Below are positions 45,361 to 57,019 of a stretch of DNA of 64,000 bases, piece by piece. The position numbers and the translations under genes are program-made. The notes under the pieces are model-generated. The model did no database searches and was not told the DNA's origin. It saw only the letters and a list, made by a program, of their open reading frames with translations. The stretch's first letter is position 1. Every line of letters begins with the position of its first letter. Origin of the DNA: Liolophura sinensis (taxonomy: Eukaryota; Mollusca; Polyplacophora; Chitonida; Chitonidae); the NCBI RefSeq assembly GCF_032854445.1, contig NC_088298.1, forward strand, positions 14,621,504-14,685,503, read 5' to 3'.

Positions 45361-45463
45361 AGACGAAAGGATTCCACAGGCATAGTCAATGTTTCCATTG
45401 CATTTTTGAGAAACGTCGATAATACATGAAATTATAATTAACACGAGTTAAAATCCGTCTGAT

Positions 45464-46950
45464 TTAGCTGTCAAACCCTGTATCTGTGTTAGCAGCCAAA
45501 ATCTGTCTCTGTGTTAGCAGACAAAATCTGTATTTGAGTTAGCAGTCAAAAACTGCATTTTGAGTTAGCAGCCAAAATCTGTCTCTGAGTTATCACTCAA
45601 AATCTGTATCTGAGTTAGCAGCCAAAATCTGTCTCTGAGTTAACAGTCAAAAACTGTATCTGAGTTATCACTCAAAACCTGTCTCTGAGTTATCACTCAA
45701 AATCTGTATCTGAGTTAGCAGTCACGTGAGAAGGTCTGTCTGCAACCTGCGGATGGTCGTGGGTTTCCCCCGGGCTCTACCCAGTTTCCACCCACCATAA
45801 TGCTGGCCGCCGTCGTATAAGTGAAATATTCTTGAGTACGGCGTGAAACACCAATCAAATAAATGAATAAATAATAACTGAGTTAGCATTCAAAAACTGT
45901 ATCTGAGTTAGCGGTCAAAATTTGTATCTGAGTTAGTAGCCAAACTCTGTCTCTGAGTTAGCAGTCAAAAACTGCATCTGAGTTAGCAGTCAAAACCTGT
46001 ATCTGAGTTAATAGCTAAATACCTTTTCTGAGTTAGCAGCCAAAATCTGTCTCTGAGTGAGCAGTCAAAAACTGTATCTGAGTTTGAAGTCAAAAGCTGT
46101 GAATTAGCAGTCAAAAGCTGTGCGTCAGCAGTCAAAATCTGTCTCTGAGTTACCAGTCAAAAACTGTATCTGAGTTAGCAGTCAAAACCTGTATCTGAGT
46201 TAGCAGTCAAAAACCTTTTCTGAGTTAGCAGCCAAAATCTGTCTCTGAGTGAGCAGCCAAAAATTGTATCTGAGTTTGAAGTCAAAATCTGTGAGTTAGC
46301 AGTCAAAATCTGTGAGTTAGCAGTCAAAATCTGTGAGTTAGCAGTCAAAAGCTGTGCGTCAGCAGTCAAAATCTATCTCTGAGTTAGCATCAAAAAACTG
46401 TATTTGAGTTAGTAGCGAAAATCTGTTAGCAGTCAAAAACTGTATCTGAATTAGCAGACAAAATCAATCTCTGAGTTAGCAGTCAAAAACGGAATCCGAG
46501 TTTGCAGTCAAAAAAGTCAACTGTCAAAATGTGTGAGTTAGCAGTCATAATCTGTATCTGAGTTGGCAGTCAAAATCTGTGAGTTAGCAGTCAGCTGTCA
46601 AAATCTGTGAGTTGGCAGTCAAAATCTCTGCGTTCCCAGTCAAAATCTGTGATTTAACAGTCAAAAACTGTTAAATCTGTGATTTAACAGTCATAAACTG
46701 TATCTGAGTTAGCAGTCATAAACTGTATTTGAGCAGTCATAAACTGTATCTGAGTTAGCAGTCAAACTGTATTTGAGCAGTCATAAACTGTATCTGAGTT
46801 AGCAGTCAAACTGTATTTGAGCAGCCATAAACTGTATCTGAATTAGCAGTCAAAATCTGTGAGTTTGTAGTCAAAATCTGTGCGTTAGCAGTCAAAATCT
46901 GTGAGTTAGCAGTCAGCTGTGAAAATGTGTGAGTTAGCAGTCAAATCCTG
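45464..46950. repeat. 1.5-kb minisatellite of mixed 21- and 25-bp units
   Basis: Units of about 25 bp (GTATCTGAGTTAGCAGTCAA then AACCT) are interspersed with a 21-bp form lacking the TATC segment (GTGAGTTAGCAGTCAAAATCT), for example near 46290-46350. The array is split by the SINE at 45724-45873. A minus-strand frame with a seven-residue LTANSQI repeat arises from the 21-bp units and is not taken as a gene. Confidence 0.93.
45724..45873 (+). mobile_element. SINE family A inserted inside the 21/25-bp minisatellite
   Basis: From CGTGAGAAGGTCTGTCTGC to AATCAAATAAATGAATAAAT. Both sides are GAGTTAGCAGTCAAAA-type repeat units, so the array pre-dates the insertion. It is well conserved and 5'-truncated. 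Confidence 0.9.
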
Positions 46951-48351
46951 TCCGCTTGTGACCTGGTGTCAACGGCTACCAGTACTAATGGAGACTTGGA
47001 TTGTAGGCCTCCAGGCCTATATGCTTTGAAGAGTTGCCTAATTCTGTCTCATTTAGAATCTGGTGTTATTTATCCTGAGTTCAATTACAGTGTAACTAAA
47101 AATACAACAATTCCTAGGAAGCTGAAACACTTCGTTGTCATGCCAACCAGACATTACATCATTAGCATATATATTCATAACATATAGCCGCAGCTGCGTA
47201 TTTCATTACCGGCTGTTGTATGCATCAATCGGGTTGAGTTACTCACTTCTCATAACTTGCATAAACAACTATTTCCCCCGTTTTCCCTGAGGTTATGCAA
47301 TACCCTGCTAGCTAATATTAATTTTAGGGCTCCAAGTTGTTCTGAACTTGCGGTAAGGCAGACGCTTGCACGAAGCCATTAGGCTAAATCCTTCAGAATC
47401 GTCCTGACTTGAACAACATTGCTGAAGTGACGTTAAGCCACAGTCATTCATTCATTCATTTTTCAGAATCGCTGTAGCCAGTATTATTATGGTAACTTTA
47501 GAGGGGTTATTTTTGATGAAAATATCAGTGAATTCTGTCGATAACTTCTCCTCAACTCTGTATCGAAAACAGTGGTTCAGCAATGATCAAATCAGCCCAG
47601 CACTGAGTTGACCTGCGTAATTTGTCTGTGGTGTCCAATCCGTGGGTCCAAAAAAAAAACAACAACAACAAAACAACAATTAGTCAGTTGATGACCCATC
47701 AATTGGTTGGGTCATGTTTCCCCCCACCGAAGAAAGCAGCCATTACGTGCATGGGAACCATACTATGCGGATCTCCACGATAGACTCAAAGTTCCGGTAT
47801 GATTCCATACATGTCATGTTTTCTGATGAAAAGTGTCATGAGAAAACTTATGATTAACTCAGTTTGAGTCTGGTTTCCGTTATGGTATTATAATGCCATC
47901 CCTTGTGGTGAGAAGTGTCATGAGAAAACTAGTATAGTTTGTTGAAAAATTGACAATGAATTGTAGTACAGAAGTGCTTTTACAGGACGTCAGTTTTTGT
48001 GAGCTCGAAAAAAGCTTTCTTTATTTGGCAAAGGTTCTTGACTTCATATATATATGAAGGCACTTTTTCATCGTGATTTGAAATCATGTTTTCTTTTAAA
48101 AGCCTTAGAAGTGTCTTTGTGACTGTGTCCTGATATCTTTCTATGAAATCGTCTTTCTTAAAAAGGTTTATGACAAAACTGTAGCCTGTTGAAAGAAACT
48201 AACGATAACAGTAGCAATGCGTCTGAAACTAATATTTGACTGTGTCTGTGCTTCACGATTTTCACAGCTGTGTGTGGCCGATAAAAGTTTCTTGCTCCAA
48301 GCACAGCGCAATGGTTGCAGCTGACACTAGTTTTCTTCTTCAACATGACAA
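46951..48351. other. No gene recognised
   Basis: A SINE tail fragment at 47405-47462 and an A-rich run (CCAAAAAAAAAACAACAAC) near 47650. Otherwise unremarkable. Confidence 0.5.
47405..47462 (+). mobile_element. SINE tail fragment ending in (ATTC)n
   Basis: CTTGAACAACATTGCTGAAG then TGACGTTAAGCCACAGTC and ATTCATTCATT. The tail is related to those of families A and B but has a different terminal repeat. No head is recognisable. Confidence 0.5.
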
Positions 48352-48360
48352 CTAGACAGA

Positions 48361-48638
48361 TGATTTATTTATTTATTTATTTATTTGATTGGTGCTTTAC
48401 ACCGTACTCAAGAATATTTCACTTATAGGACGGCGGCCAGCATATAGTGGGTGGAAACCGGGCAGAGCCCGGGGGGAATCTCACGACCATCCACAGGTTG
48501 CTGGCAGACCTTGCCACGTACGACCGGAGAGGAAGTCAGCATGAGCTGGACTTGAACTCACAGCGACCGCATTGGTGAGAGACTCCTGGGACATTACGCT
48601 GCACTAACGCGCCAACCAACTGAGCCACGGAGGCCCCT
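48361..48638 (-). mobile_element. Full-length tRNA-derived SINE (family A) with target-site duplication
   Basis: Read on the minus strand, the element begins GGGGCCTCCGTGGCTCAG. It has an A box (TGGCTCAGTTGG, 48616-48627) and a B box (GTTCAAGTCC, 48548-48557), the internal RNA polymerase III promoter of a tRNA. The body contains the GGATGGTCGTGGG-type and GGGCTCTGCCCGG segments. It ends with the tail TTGAGTACGGTGTAAAGCACCAATCAAATAAATAAA. A 9-bp duplication, CTAGACAGA, flanks it at 48352-48360 and 48639-48647. This is the best reference copy of the family in the window. Confidence 0.92.
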
Positions 48639-48647
48639 CTAGACAGA

Positions 48648-50356
48648 CGAAGTTCCTAGGCGATACCAGCAGTGGCAACCTGCAAGATTTCACTTATCAA
48701 CAATCCCCAATGGAGTGTGTTCAGAAATGCATCCCTACGAAAAGGATGCATGGTAAACATATACAGAATACAGTATGATTTGTTTGTGCGATACTTGTTA
48801 TTTTAATGACATCCTTGAGTAATGATGTCAAAGGTGGCCTTAAGTGACAGCGCTTTAGCTACGCCTTGGTCTACGTACAGGCCAGTGTCATAGTCTGGCG
48901 ACGAGCTTAAGGCTACACACGAGACAGTGACTGGCTAGTATCATTCGTGATGCCGTTAAGTAAATTAACAAGATACCATTTCTGGAATTATATCGACATT
49001 TATTTTCTCTGATGCGGAGGGAGACGCTTGCTGTCCCCTGGAGGGTTGTGATAGGGCTGATTACGCGCCACCATCAGGTTGAAGGTCAGCATGAGACGGA
49101 CTTCTTGCTCCAAGGCGTGACAACCAGACATCTTCTTCCCAGAATATTTGTCAGGCGCCGTCTGCTGTGGCTCCGTTTCAAAACAAGAGTATATATTTTC
49201 ATAAACTTTGAAGGAAATCTATCCGTTTCAATGTCACCAAAACGAATGACACATGCATTTTAACGTCTCCTTGCATTATGCGTCAGATTTTCGTAAAAAT
49301 CCATAAGAGAGTGACTGGAAATTTGAGTTCCTGATAGCTCTTTGCGATAAAGACATCGCTGACCGAATTACTTATAACCTTTCAAAAATGCTGGATATTA
49401 AAACTAACATTTTTGTTATCTGATATTCGTCTACGCCTCTCACTACTCAACCCAGTTTAAATCTGGCACATTTTGGATGTCTTTTTAAATGTTTTCAAAC
49501 ATCCTACATCAGAATTTCTAAAAGGAAATGTTAAATCCCTCTCCCCTAACAACGAATATATGTGGCTTTAAAATGCCTGGTATTACCAAATTATCGACCG
49601 GAATAAATAATCACCGCTAAATGCCAGTTTGTAAAATTTTTATCATTTTGTTTTTTAAATGTTCTCCCTAATTAATTCTGCTGAAATGTGAAATAAGGTT
49701 GGGTTGGTGTACAATACTGATATCGATAACGTTCCTCTCTATTATAGTTTTTCACCAACATGAAATTCCTTATATACATATGTAGTTTGATCATGCAGAA
49801 TATCGTTTACAAGGTAACATATATAAAAATAGAAAATGTTGCTAGGGCAAACGATACTAATACTATTAAGATATTAGATTTATATAAGATTTAATGAAAA
49901 CAATCAGATCAAATATTTATTTAAGAAAGTGAGACAAAGACATATATTCTGGATCAGTATTTCAGAAATCCATTTGGATATACTTCATTTTCTATGCCCT
50001 CACGCCCCTCATAGCCACAAATTACAGAGAACTCTCTAACATTGTTGGCGTCCACCGTTTATTGTCTACAAAGTTCCCATAAACACTGAGAGAACAAATC
50101 AACCGCTCGGCCAGTGATTTATCCCCCACCCTACAGGATAACGAGACAAATGACTGGAATTCTAGTGCACAGTTTTGTCACGTTATACAACGTCTATAAA
50201 TTTGGTTACAACAGGCCACGGTGGACTTCGAGGACAGTCATTTGTGTGGATTTTCAAATCATGCCTATAACCCACACACAGAACATATTCATTTTAGCCT
50301 GAAACTCTATCGCTATATTCATCTCGTTCCTTTATTTAGACTTCCACAGCATGCTT
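48648..50356. other. No gene recognised
   Basis: AT-rich, especially 49380-49960. No repeat or exon was identified. Confidence 0.5.
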
Positions 50357-50358
50357 TA

Positions 50359-50647
50359 CACTCAAAAAATGAATCTGTTAAGTTTAACAGAAAGTCTGTT
50401 GTCTACGTCATGCCAGAATGTATTCTGTTATTATAACATAATATTATATTATTATTAATATAATAATATGACGTCATGTTCAACGTAATATCCTGTTAAT
50501 CTAATAGAATGTTTAAGTTATATTAATAGAATATGTGCGTTATATGTAACGATCTGAACAATCAGCTGCAATAACAGAATACATTCTAGCATCACTCAGC
50601 CAACAGATTTTCGGTTAAAATTAGGAGAGGGATTAAATTTTAGAGTG
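50359..50647. mobile_element. 289-bp MITE with long imperfect terminal inverted repeats
   Basis: The left arm (50359-50432) and right arm (50570-50647) are inverted copies of each other over about 75 bp. The innermost 20 bp (AGAATGTATTCTGTTATT core) are nearly perfect and the outer parts carry scattered changes. The ends read CACTC on both strands and are flanked by TA at 50357-50358 and 50648-50649, the expected target duplication of Tc1/mariner-class elements. The middle is very AT-rich (TAATATTATATTATTATT-like) with one TGACGTCA. There is no open frame, so it would depend on a transposase from elsewhere. Its ends differ from the Tc1 element at 37.9 kb, so that element is not its obvious source. 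Confidence 0.85.
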
Positions 50648-50649
50648 TA

Positions 50650-51739
50650 TAGCTTGAATCACAATTTTTATACTCGTCTCGTACATTCACTCCCATCAAC
50701 ACACGGCCACGATTATGTCGCAGATGCAACGCCCTTACTTCCACTTCGTTCCCAAACTTGCGCACTATACCTGTGTTCTATACAGCCCTTAATTAACGTC
50801 GGCCTTGACCTATAGCTGGGGATCGGACCACCTTGGGGCGACACAGGTAAACTCAGGGTGACCTAACCGGTATGGAGGGGTGTACTCAGTAACATACGTG
50901 TATGTACTGGAGAGAAGGGTTACCCACGCACTGAGCACCAGCTCTCCTGCCACCACAGACTCTATGTAAAGCTTACTCTGTTCTGATGGTGCTCATGTTG
51001 TAAAATGAAGGGCAATGGGAAGTGGTAAAGTTGACGGTGCTGTTCTGGCCCAGAGATATAGGCCTATAGGACATGGCGTCAGTTTATTAAAGATTTATAA
51101 GAGCGAGTCATTTAAGAGCGAGTCAATGACAACTATTGCAACACCAACAACTTTACTATTCCCGGGCAGTCAATAACAATAGAAAATTTTCAGGAAAGAA
51201 TTCATTGGCGCCTTTTTACACCAGTGTCGGCAGCTGGAGCAGGCAGATCTCCGGAGTGTCGAATGATAGTAAATCCTCCTTAGCGACTCAATACTTTGTC
51301 ACCTGGGGATCACGTGACGATTTGTTGTGTCTGTGCCACACGTCTTTTATGTATATCACCTGATTCTCGTCCCACTCGAACAAATATTAGAAACTTTGAC
51401 AAGTTGTCCTTTTTAACGTGAATTTAACTTGTGATGAAAAAAACATTGCGGACAATGGAGCTCTTAAGTGTACGTTTGAAGACGGGACGAGCGCGTGCGG
51501 TGAGCATTGCACGGTGCATTTATATTGCCACTATAAACAACTTTATGCCACTTTAATAGGATGCAAAAACCTGAGTTTTCATAGCCATGGCAAACATTTG
51601 TGTCACAGACAAGCGAAAAATATAAACCTTTAAATTTCAGGTCATTTCAAAAAATGATACAAAACTACCGGTGTCTGAGTCTGTGTAAACCGAATGACCT
51701 TTGATTTGGAAGCACATCCAAAGCACGAGGAACACGAAA
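50650..51739. other. No gene recognised
   Basis: A Cys-rich frame at 51418-51633 starts with GTG and has no domain match I know. A donor-like GCG|GTGAGC lies inside it, but no acceptor is convincing. Confidence 0.45.
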
Positions 51740-52010
51740 TATGAGTTCAATCCCGGGATGGGTGGGAAATTCTCCCGCTCTTACTGTTCGTGAGGCCTTG
51801 GATGACACTGGTGAGGCCGTTTGCCCAGTCTGACGCCCCTAGAAGACGACTGTCCTCCACCAATATGACTTGTCGAAAAGTTCTTCAGTAACTTGCCAAA
51901 GGCCTGTGGTATACGCCGGGCACACTGGTTTCCGCAAGGCGTAAATTTGACCTCCATTGTATGTGAAGTGAAAAATTACTTATTAAACAATCAGTCATTT
52001 CGAAGCAATA
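51740..52010 (+). mobile_element. SINE-like element C, copy 2
   Basis: A B-box-like GTTCAATCCCGGG starts the recognisable part. The middle matches 30750-31007 (GTGAGGCCTTGGATGACACT, GGCCGTTTGCCCAGTC, AACTTGCCAAAGGCC). The tail is degraded (GAAGTGAAAAATTACTTATT). Confidence 0.6.
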
Positions 52011-52755
52011 TTGCAAAAAGTGTGCACTACCAATTATGTAAAATTATGTTTTTTTTCTCGCTGAAACTACTATAATTCATAAGCTAACAAATGTCATGAA
52101 GTATTGGTTTAACTGTATTGTGAGTCCAGTTAGACTCCCAACCTTTTGGATGAACGTCAGGGCTTCATCAACCACACAAGAGGCTTGCTAAGATGAAGTT
52201 CGAGTTCTTTCATTACTTCTCATTGCATTATGTAGCTTCGGAAATTCGTAAAGTCACTTAAAATCACTTCACACGGGAACAACTTAACACATATGATTAC
52301 GTATAGTATAATTTTGATGGCACAAAAGCTTATGAATGAAGGCTGCTGGAGAGATTATGAAAATGACTTAAAGTCAGAGGGTTCGAACTTGTGACCCAGA
52401 GGGTCAAGGCAAAGACAGTGTTTCACCTCTTTCCATTACAAGAAGGGAACAAAGGCAGCGTTTGGCGTTATCTTAAAAAGGCTTGTTAAGATTTATGGTT
52501 AAAAGCCATAAATTTTTAACCATATATCAGTATACACACTGATGTGCCAGCAAAGCACTCATCATCCCTCCTTATACACTTCTCACCTAGACCCTGCGGA
52601 TAGATGTACTGAGTCGTTTATTAGAGCATAATTAACACCACGTACGCACAGATGTATTTATTAAGGAATTCCCCTATCTAATCCCCTGTCGTGCACCCGC
52701 GGTCTCTTTGGTGTTTACGTTTCAGCGTGTAACTCACTAATCGATTACAATCGAT

Positions 52756-52792
<37 letters not shown>

Positions 52793-53628
52793 GATATGAT
52801 TGAACTTAGATTGAGCTGAGAGTCGTGGTAAATCAAATTATAATAAAGGAACGTATACAGGGTATACTATCTTTATAATTTCTTCACGCAAAATATTAAT
52901 TTAACAGCTGGTATATGTTTAATAGATATATGTATACGTTTATATCTGGTGTCTATTACTACCATGTATGGGTGGTTGGGTCGTAAGTATGTCGTTGATA
53001 GAATCAACCACAGGGGATGGATTTCGCTTGTCAAACAACTTCACGAATTAATCTATTACAGACTGGCGTACAAAGTCGCCCCGAGTGCGCTTCAGTCCGT
53101 AAAATACAACTGTCATTTTGTGAAAGGACAAGCTTATCTGACAGACCTGGCTGGCGGCTAAATTGTTACATATACCGGAATATCTACCTTCGTCAGTTTG
53201 CGCTTTGAAAAGACAGGTAAAAATAGGGTCTACTTGCCGTGTTGTCAAAACGGTATGGTCCAGACTTATCTAGTTATTGTCCCCGGGGCTTTTATTGACA
53301 TACACACACCTATCTGTGCGGGGAGATCAAGGCTTAACCTTGTAGCTGTACCCGTCATTCAAAGAAGGTGATATTAAGAACTTAGCCCCATTCACGCCAC
53401 AGATAAAGGGTAGAATGATTCGCCATTAACCGTCCAAATTACGTCCCCTCCCATCGCATGATATGGAGTCAGCCCTCTTTCTCTGTGTATATGTGCTCTA
53501 TAAAACAATGATAAATCTTCATTCTGAGCAATGTGTTCTGGTGAAATCAACCCAATGTTCATAAAATGTGCTTACATGCCAAACTCAGATTATGTGCACC
53601 AGTTGTGAACAAACTATACATGTATACT
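52011..53628. other. No gene recognised apart from the poly-T run
   Basis: Includes a B-box-like GGGTTCGAACTTG near 52379 that may be part of another old SINE, and a short hairpin (ATGGTTAAAA/TTTTAACCAT) near 52495-52525. Confidence 0.45.
52757..52790. repeat. Poly-T run of 34 bases
   Basis: An uninterrupted T run followed by AGGATATG. It could be the inverted poly-A tail of a retroposed sequence, but no body was recognised beside it. Confidence 0.95.
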
Positions 53629-53700
53629 TATCTATCTATCTGTCTATCTATCTATCTATCTATCTGTCTGTCTGTCTATTTATTTATTTATTTATTTATT
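53629..53700. repeat. Compound tetranucleotide repeat
   Basis: CTAT/CTGT units passing into TTTA units that form the tail of the adjoining degraded SINE. Confidence 0.9.
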
Positions 53701-53790
53701 TGATCGCTGTTCTAACACCATACTCACGAATTTTTTACTTAATTTCGATCCTTGTCGCATGGGGTCAGTTTTATGGGTGGAAGATTTCTT
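53677..53790 (-). mobile_element. SINE family A, degraded remnant
   Basis: A (TTTA)n tail, then GATCGCTGTTCTAACACCATACTCACGAATTT, which matches the inverted SINE tail with many changes. The body is barely recognisable. Confidence 0.5.
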
Positions 53791-54184
53791 CAAGAAATTT
53801 AGCCTAAATGTTCACTTTAAGGTTTAATCACAACTACCATAGCAGGAAACAAATTAATATTAAAAACTCAAGATTATTTTATTCCAAACTCCATTACCCA
53901 AGTTCAATTGTACAAAACAAAAGACGTTGCACCAAATGACCTTTAGCCGGCATTTGACACTGGCAAGGATGGCCTGTTAACGTCTGTTCTGTATGGGTAG
54001 AGGAGGTCTACATACTTAGCTGTGAAAACATTCCACAGTGTATAACCGGTCTTATTCAATCCCCAGAGTTGTTTTCTTAATTGTGTCCACGTCACTTATA
54101 TGGGATTCCCGTCTTGACACTGATCCGTATGGTCAACCATATGCCCAGTTGTACTATAATATATACATATATAGTTAGAGCTAC

Positions 54185-54310
54185 ACCATAAACACTAATC
54201 TGTTAAAATGATAGAATACTGTATTTCCTGAGTGATGGCAGAATTGACATGTTATTTCTACAAACCATTATGTTATATATGACAGACCTGTTTTAATTTC
54301 CCAACAGAAT
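54185..54310. mobile_element. Possible degraded relative of the 50.4-kb MITE
   Basis: CACTAATCTGTTAAAATG, GATAGAATACTGTATTTCC and GAGTGATGGCAGAATTG resemble the MITE arm. The opposite arm is weak (CCAACAGAATATGC), so the assignment is tentative. Confidence 0.3.
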
Positions 54311-54371
54311 ATGCCTTTGCTGGTGTAACGAGGAGTTGTGGGCCGTATAACATCATATTACTAAAAAACAA

Positions 54372-54375
<4 letters not shown>

Positions 54376-54414
<39 letters not shown>
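54376..54414. repeat. (TA)n microsatellite
   Basis: An uninterrupted TA run of about 39 bp. Confidence 0.97.
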
Positions 54415-54419
<5 letters not shown>

Positions 54420-54483
54420 ATGGTGTATTTCCGACTCAGAAAACATGTATGTTGTCTGGTCGTCTGATGCCTAATACATTGTG

Positions 54484-54620
54484 GTAGGGGGCGTGTAAAT
54501 TGCTACTATTTATGCATTTACATGAACAGTTAGAATAAAACTCTGAGTGAGGTAAATTGACAAGAGGCCGTTTTTTCATAGCTTTCGTGTGACCATTTGC
54601 CAGCTGTCGCCGCTTCTCAT
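54484..54620 (+). repeat. Dispersed repeat family F, copy 2
   Basis: Counterpart of 41390-41525: GTAGGGGGCGTG, GCATTTACATGAACAGTTAG, AATTGACAAGAGGCCGTTTT, GTGTGACCATTTGCCAGC. It abuts a family A SINE. Confidence 0.6.
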
Positions 54621-54630
54621 ATATGAAGAT

Positions 54631-54850
54631 ATGACCCAGGAGCCTCCCACCAATGCGGTCACTGTGAGTTCAAGTCCAGTACATGTCGGCTTCCTCTCCG
54701 GCCGTACGTGAGAAGGTCTTCCAGCAACCTCCGGATGGTCGTGGAATTTTCCCGGGCTCTGCCCGGTATCCTCCTATCATAATGCTGGCTGCCGTCGTAT
54801 ACGTGAGATATTCCTGAGTACGGCGTAAAACACCAAACAAATAAATAAAT
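54631..54850 (+). mobile_element. SINE family A, most of the element
   Basis: It begins inside the head (ATGACCCAGGAGCCTCCC). The B box GTTCAAGTCC is present, with the body and the CCTGAGTACGGCGTAAAACACC tail followed by AAATAAATAAATC. The A box region is missing. Confidence 0.88.
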
Positions 54851-54881
54851 CAATCAATCAGGCAAATACGGTTTAAATTTG

Positions 54882-55055
54882 TCTGTAGCATCCCTCAACT
54901 CTGTCAACAGTATCCCTCATTTCTGTCAATAGCATCCCTCATCTCCGCGAATAGCATCCCTCATCTCTCTCAACAGTATCCCTCATTTCTGTCAATAACA
55001 TCCCTCATCTCCGCGAATAGCATCCTTCATCTCTGTTAACAGCAAACCTCATAGC
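54882..55055. repeat. 22-23-bp minisatellite between two SINEs
   Basis: CATCCCTCATCTCTGTCAACAG-type units, about seven, with a higher-order alternation of TCTGTCAATAG and TCCGCGAATAG forms. It fills the gap between SINEs at 54.63-54.85 and 55.11-55.39 kb. Confidence 0.85.
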
Positions 55056-55113
55056 ATCCCTTATCTCACGTCTCGCTTGTAACCTGGTTTGTCAAAATCA
55101 AGCTCTATTGAGA

Positions 55114-55389
55114 GGGTTAGCCTCAGTGGCCGAGAGTTCATAGTGTGCTAACCGCAGCGCAGCACATGGACTCAAGAGCCTCTCACCGATGCAGTCACTG
55201 TGAGTTCGTCCAGCCCATGGATACTGGCTTCCTCTACGGCCGTTCCAATGAAAGTCTGCCAACACCCTGCATGGGGATGGTCGTGGGTTTTCCCCAGACT
55301 CTGCCTGTTTTCCTCCCACGCTAGTGCTGGCGGCGTCGCATAAGTTAAATATTCTTAAATACGGCGTAAAACACCAATCAGATAAATAA
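55114..55389 (+). mobile_element. SINE family A, near full length, diverged
   Basis: It starts GGTTAGCCTCAGTGGCCGAG, a tRNA-like head. The middle matches the family (GAGCCTCTCACCGATGCAGTC and GATGGTCGTGGG). It ends TTCTTAAATACGGCGTAAAACACC and ATAAATAAT. It has several small insertions and is an older copy. Confidence 0.85.
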
Positions 55390-56511
55390 TGATAGAAATA
55401 CGGTATTCTAAATAAATTGTCCTTTAGGTGCATTGGGAATAATCACTTCTAAAGCCTATTTGGTGTGAATTAGATGCATTTTCCCAGGCCAAATGGCCTC
55501 TAACATATATGACTTCATCGATTCGTTGGAAGTAATGAAAGGCCCATAGTTCCTTAACATAGCTTTAAAAGGTCTTTAGATGGGCATCGGGGATTTTGGG
55601 CTTTTGCAGCCTATAAGACAGCGAGTCCAGAGTTCAGATCTGCCTTTATACGACATTATACTTACTAGGCAGTATTTTTTTTTCAGATTAAAATGGCATG
55701 AGAAAAAAAAAGGCGGTAACGTTAATTTTTTTGCAATTTGCTTATGTACATATATGTTAAGTGACCGCAGACAGTCTGGAGGCTTTTGGGCGCTCAGACC
55801 GAGCTAGACGGTATACGTGGGGGTCATACTTTCGAGGAAATAACTAGAATATCTCAGACGCAATCCAGTTTCACCCACCGAAGATGGACAATAACTCCTT
55901 GTCTGCAAACCGCCGTCGTCGTAAGGCCAGACAAGTAGCTATGCGACGATGGTTTTTGTAAATACAACGTTTGTTGTCCCTTACTGTGAAGTCTTGAGGC
56001 CATCGCTGAACTTTGCCACAACTGGGACGGGTCCATTCCGAGTTTTATAGGGGAGCGCACTTGGTCAACTGCACTTGTCCCTTGTTATCTAAATGTTTTC
56101 TTGAGACGTATTTCGTTTGCCTGAAATATGATATATCTGCTCTCAGAGGCACGCCATTGAAGTGGAAACTACAAGGGTATCGTTTGTCCGACACTGTCAT
56201 TATTAGTACGGACAGTTACGCGGCGTTTAGCAAGCTGTTGGTGACTTTTTATGAGAATGGAAACAGTTCATCATATATAATCGTCTGCACGTAATCTATT
56301 CTCCGTTGTTGAATAAAAACGATACTGGGTCAAGAAGCAGACTTACGTGTAAAGGTATCCATGTAAAACTATATAGGTCTGTTTTGACAGCCTCCGTCTT
56401 ATAAATACAAGTGACATGTAAAGTTCTTTCGCTGTAATTGGGGAAAGTCGAATGTTACCGTCAGTGAAGATGATAATGCTGACGAAGGCGATGCGGGCTG
56501 TACAGTTTTGA
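55390..56511. other. No gene recognised
   Basis: Two frames (minus 55854-56060 and plus 56013-56294) overlap here without domain or start support. Confidence 0.45.
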
Positions 56512-57015
56512 GGATGGGTGGCATTGGTTTTGGTTTTGATGATGGGTGGCATTAGTTTTGGTTTTGATGATGGGTGGCATTGTTTTTGATGATGATTATC
56601 CTGATAAAGATACATATTGCATGTAATTATATGGTTACTGTAAATAGTGATAGTGATAAAGCTGCTGATGATGGCAACGGTGTTGACGCTAATAATGGTG
56701 TTGATGATGACAGTGACTGGGATTTAAATCGTAGTACTGATGGTGATGTTAATAATGGAGATTAAGGTGATTTTGATGATTGATATGGTTGTTGATGATG
56801 TTAATGATGTTGATGCAGTAGATGATGTTAATGATAAGACTACTAATGATGATGCTGTTGATGCATGATGATGGCGAAGTTGTTGAAAATGGTGATGATG
56901 TTGATAATGATGTTAATAATGGCAGTAACCGGAATTTTGAGAATAATGGTCTTGTATATAATGACAGTGATGATAATGACAATTATAATGGTACAGATCT
57001 GGTGACGTTACTGAC
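56512..57015. repeat. GAT/GTT-rich degenerate simple sequence with a 33-bp repeat at its start
   Basis: 56512-56590 has about 2.5 units of ATGGGTGGCATTGGTTTTGG. After this come about 400 bp dominated by GATGATGTT-like triplets. The Asp/Asn-rich frames here follow from the triplet bias. Confidence 0.8.
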
Positions 57016-57019
57016 GTGA

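Noticed and set aside
45464-46950. Regular repeats considered as a CRISPR array
   Set aside because: Units are contiguous with no unique spacers, and the genome is clearly eukaryotic.
56574-57019. Asp/Asn-rich acidic frames
   Set aside because: They come from degenerate GAT/GTT simple sequence.
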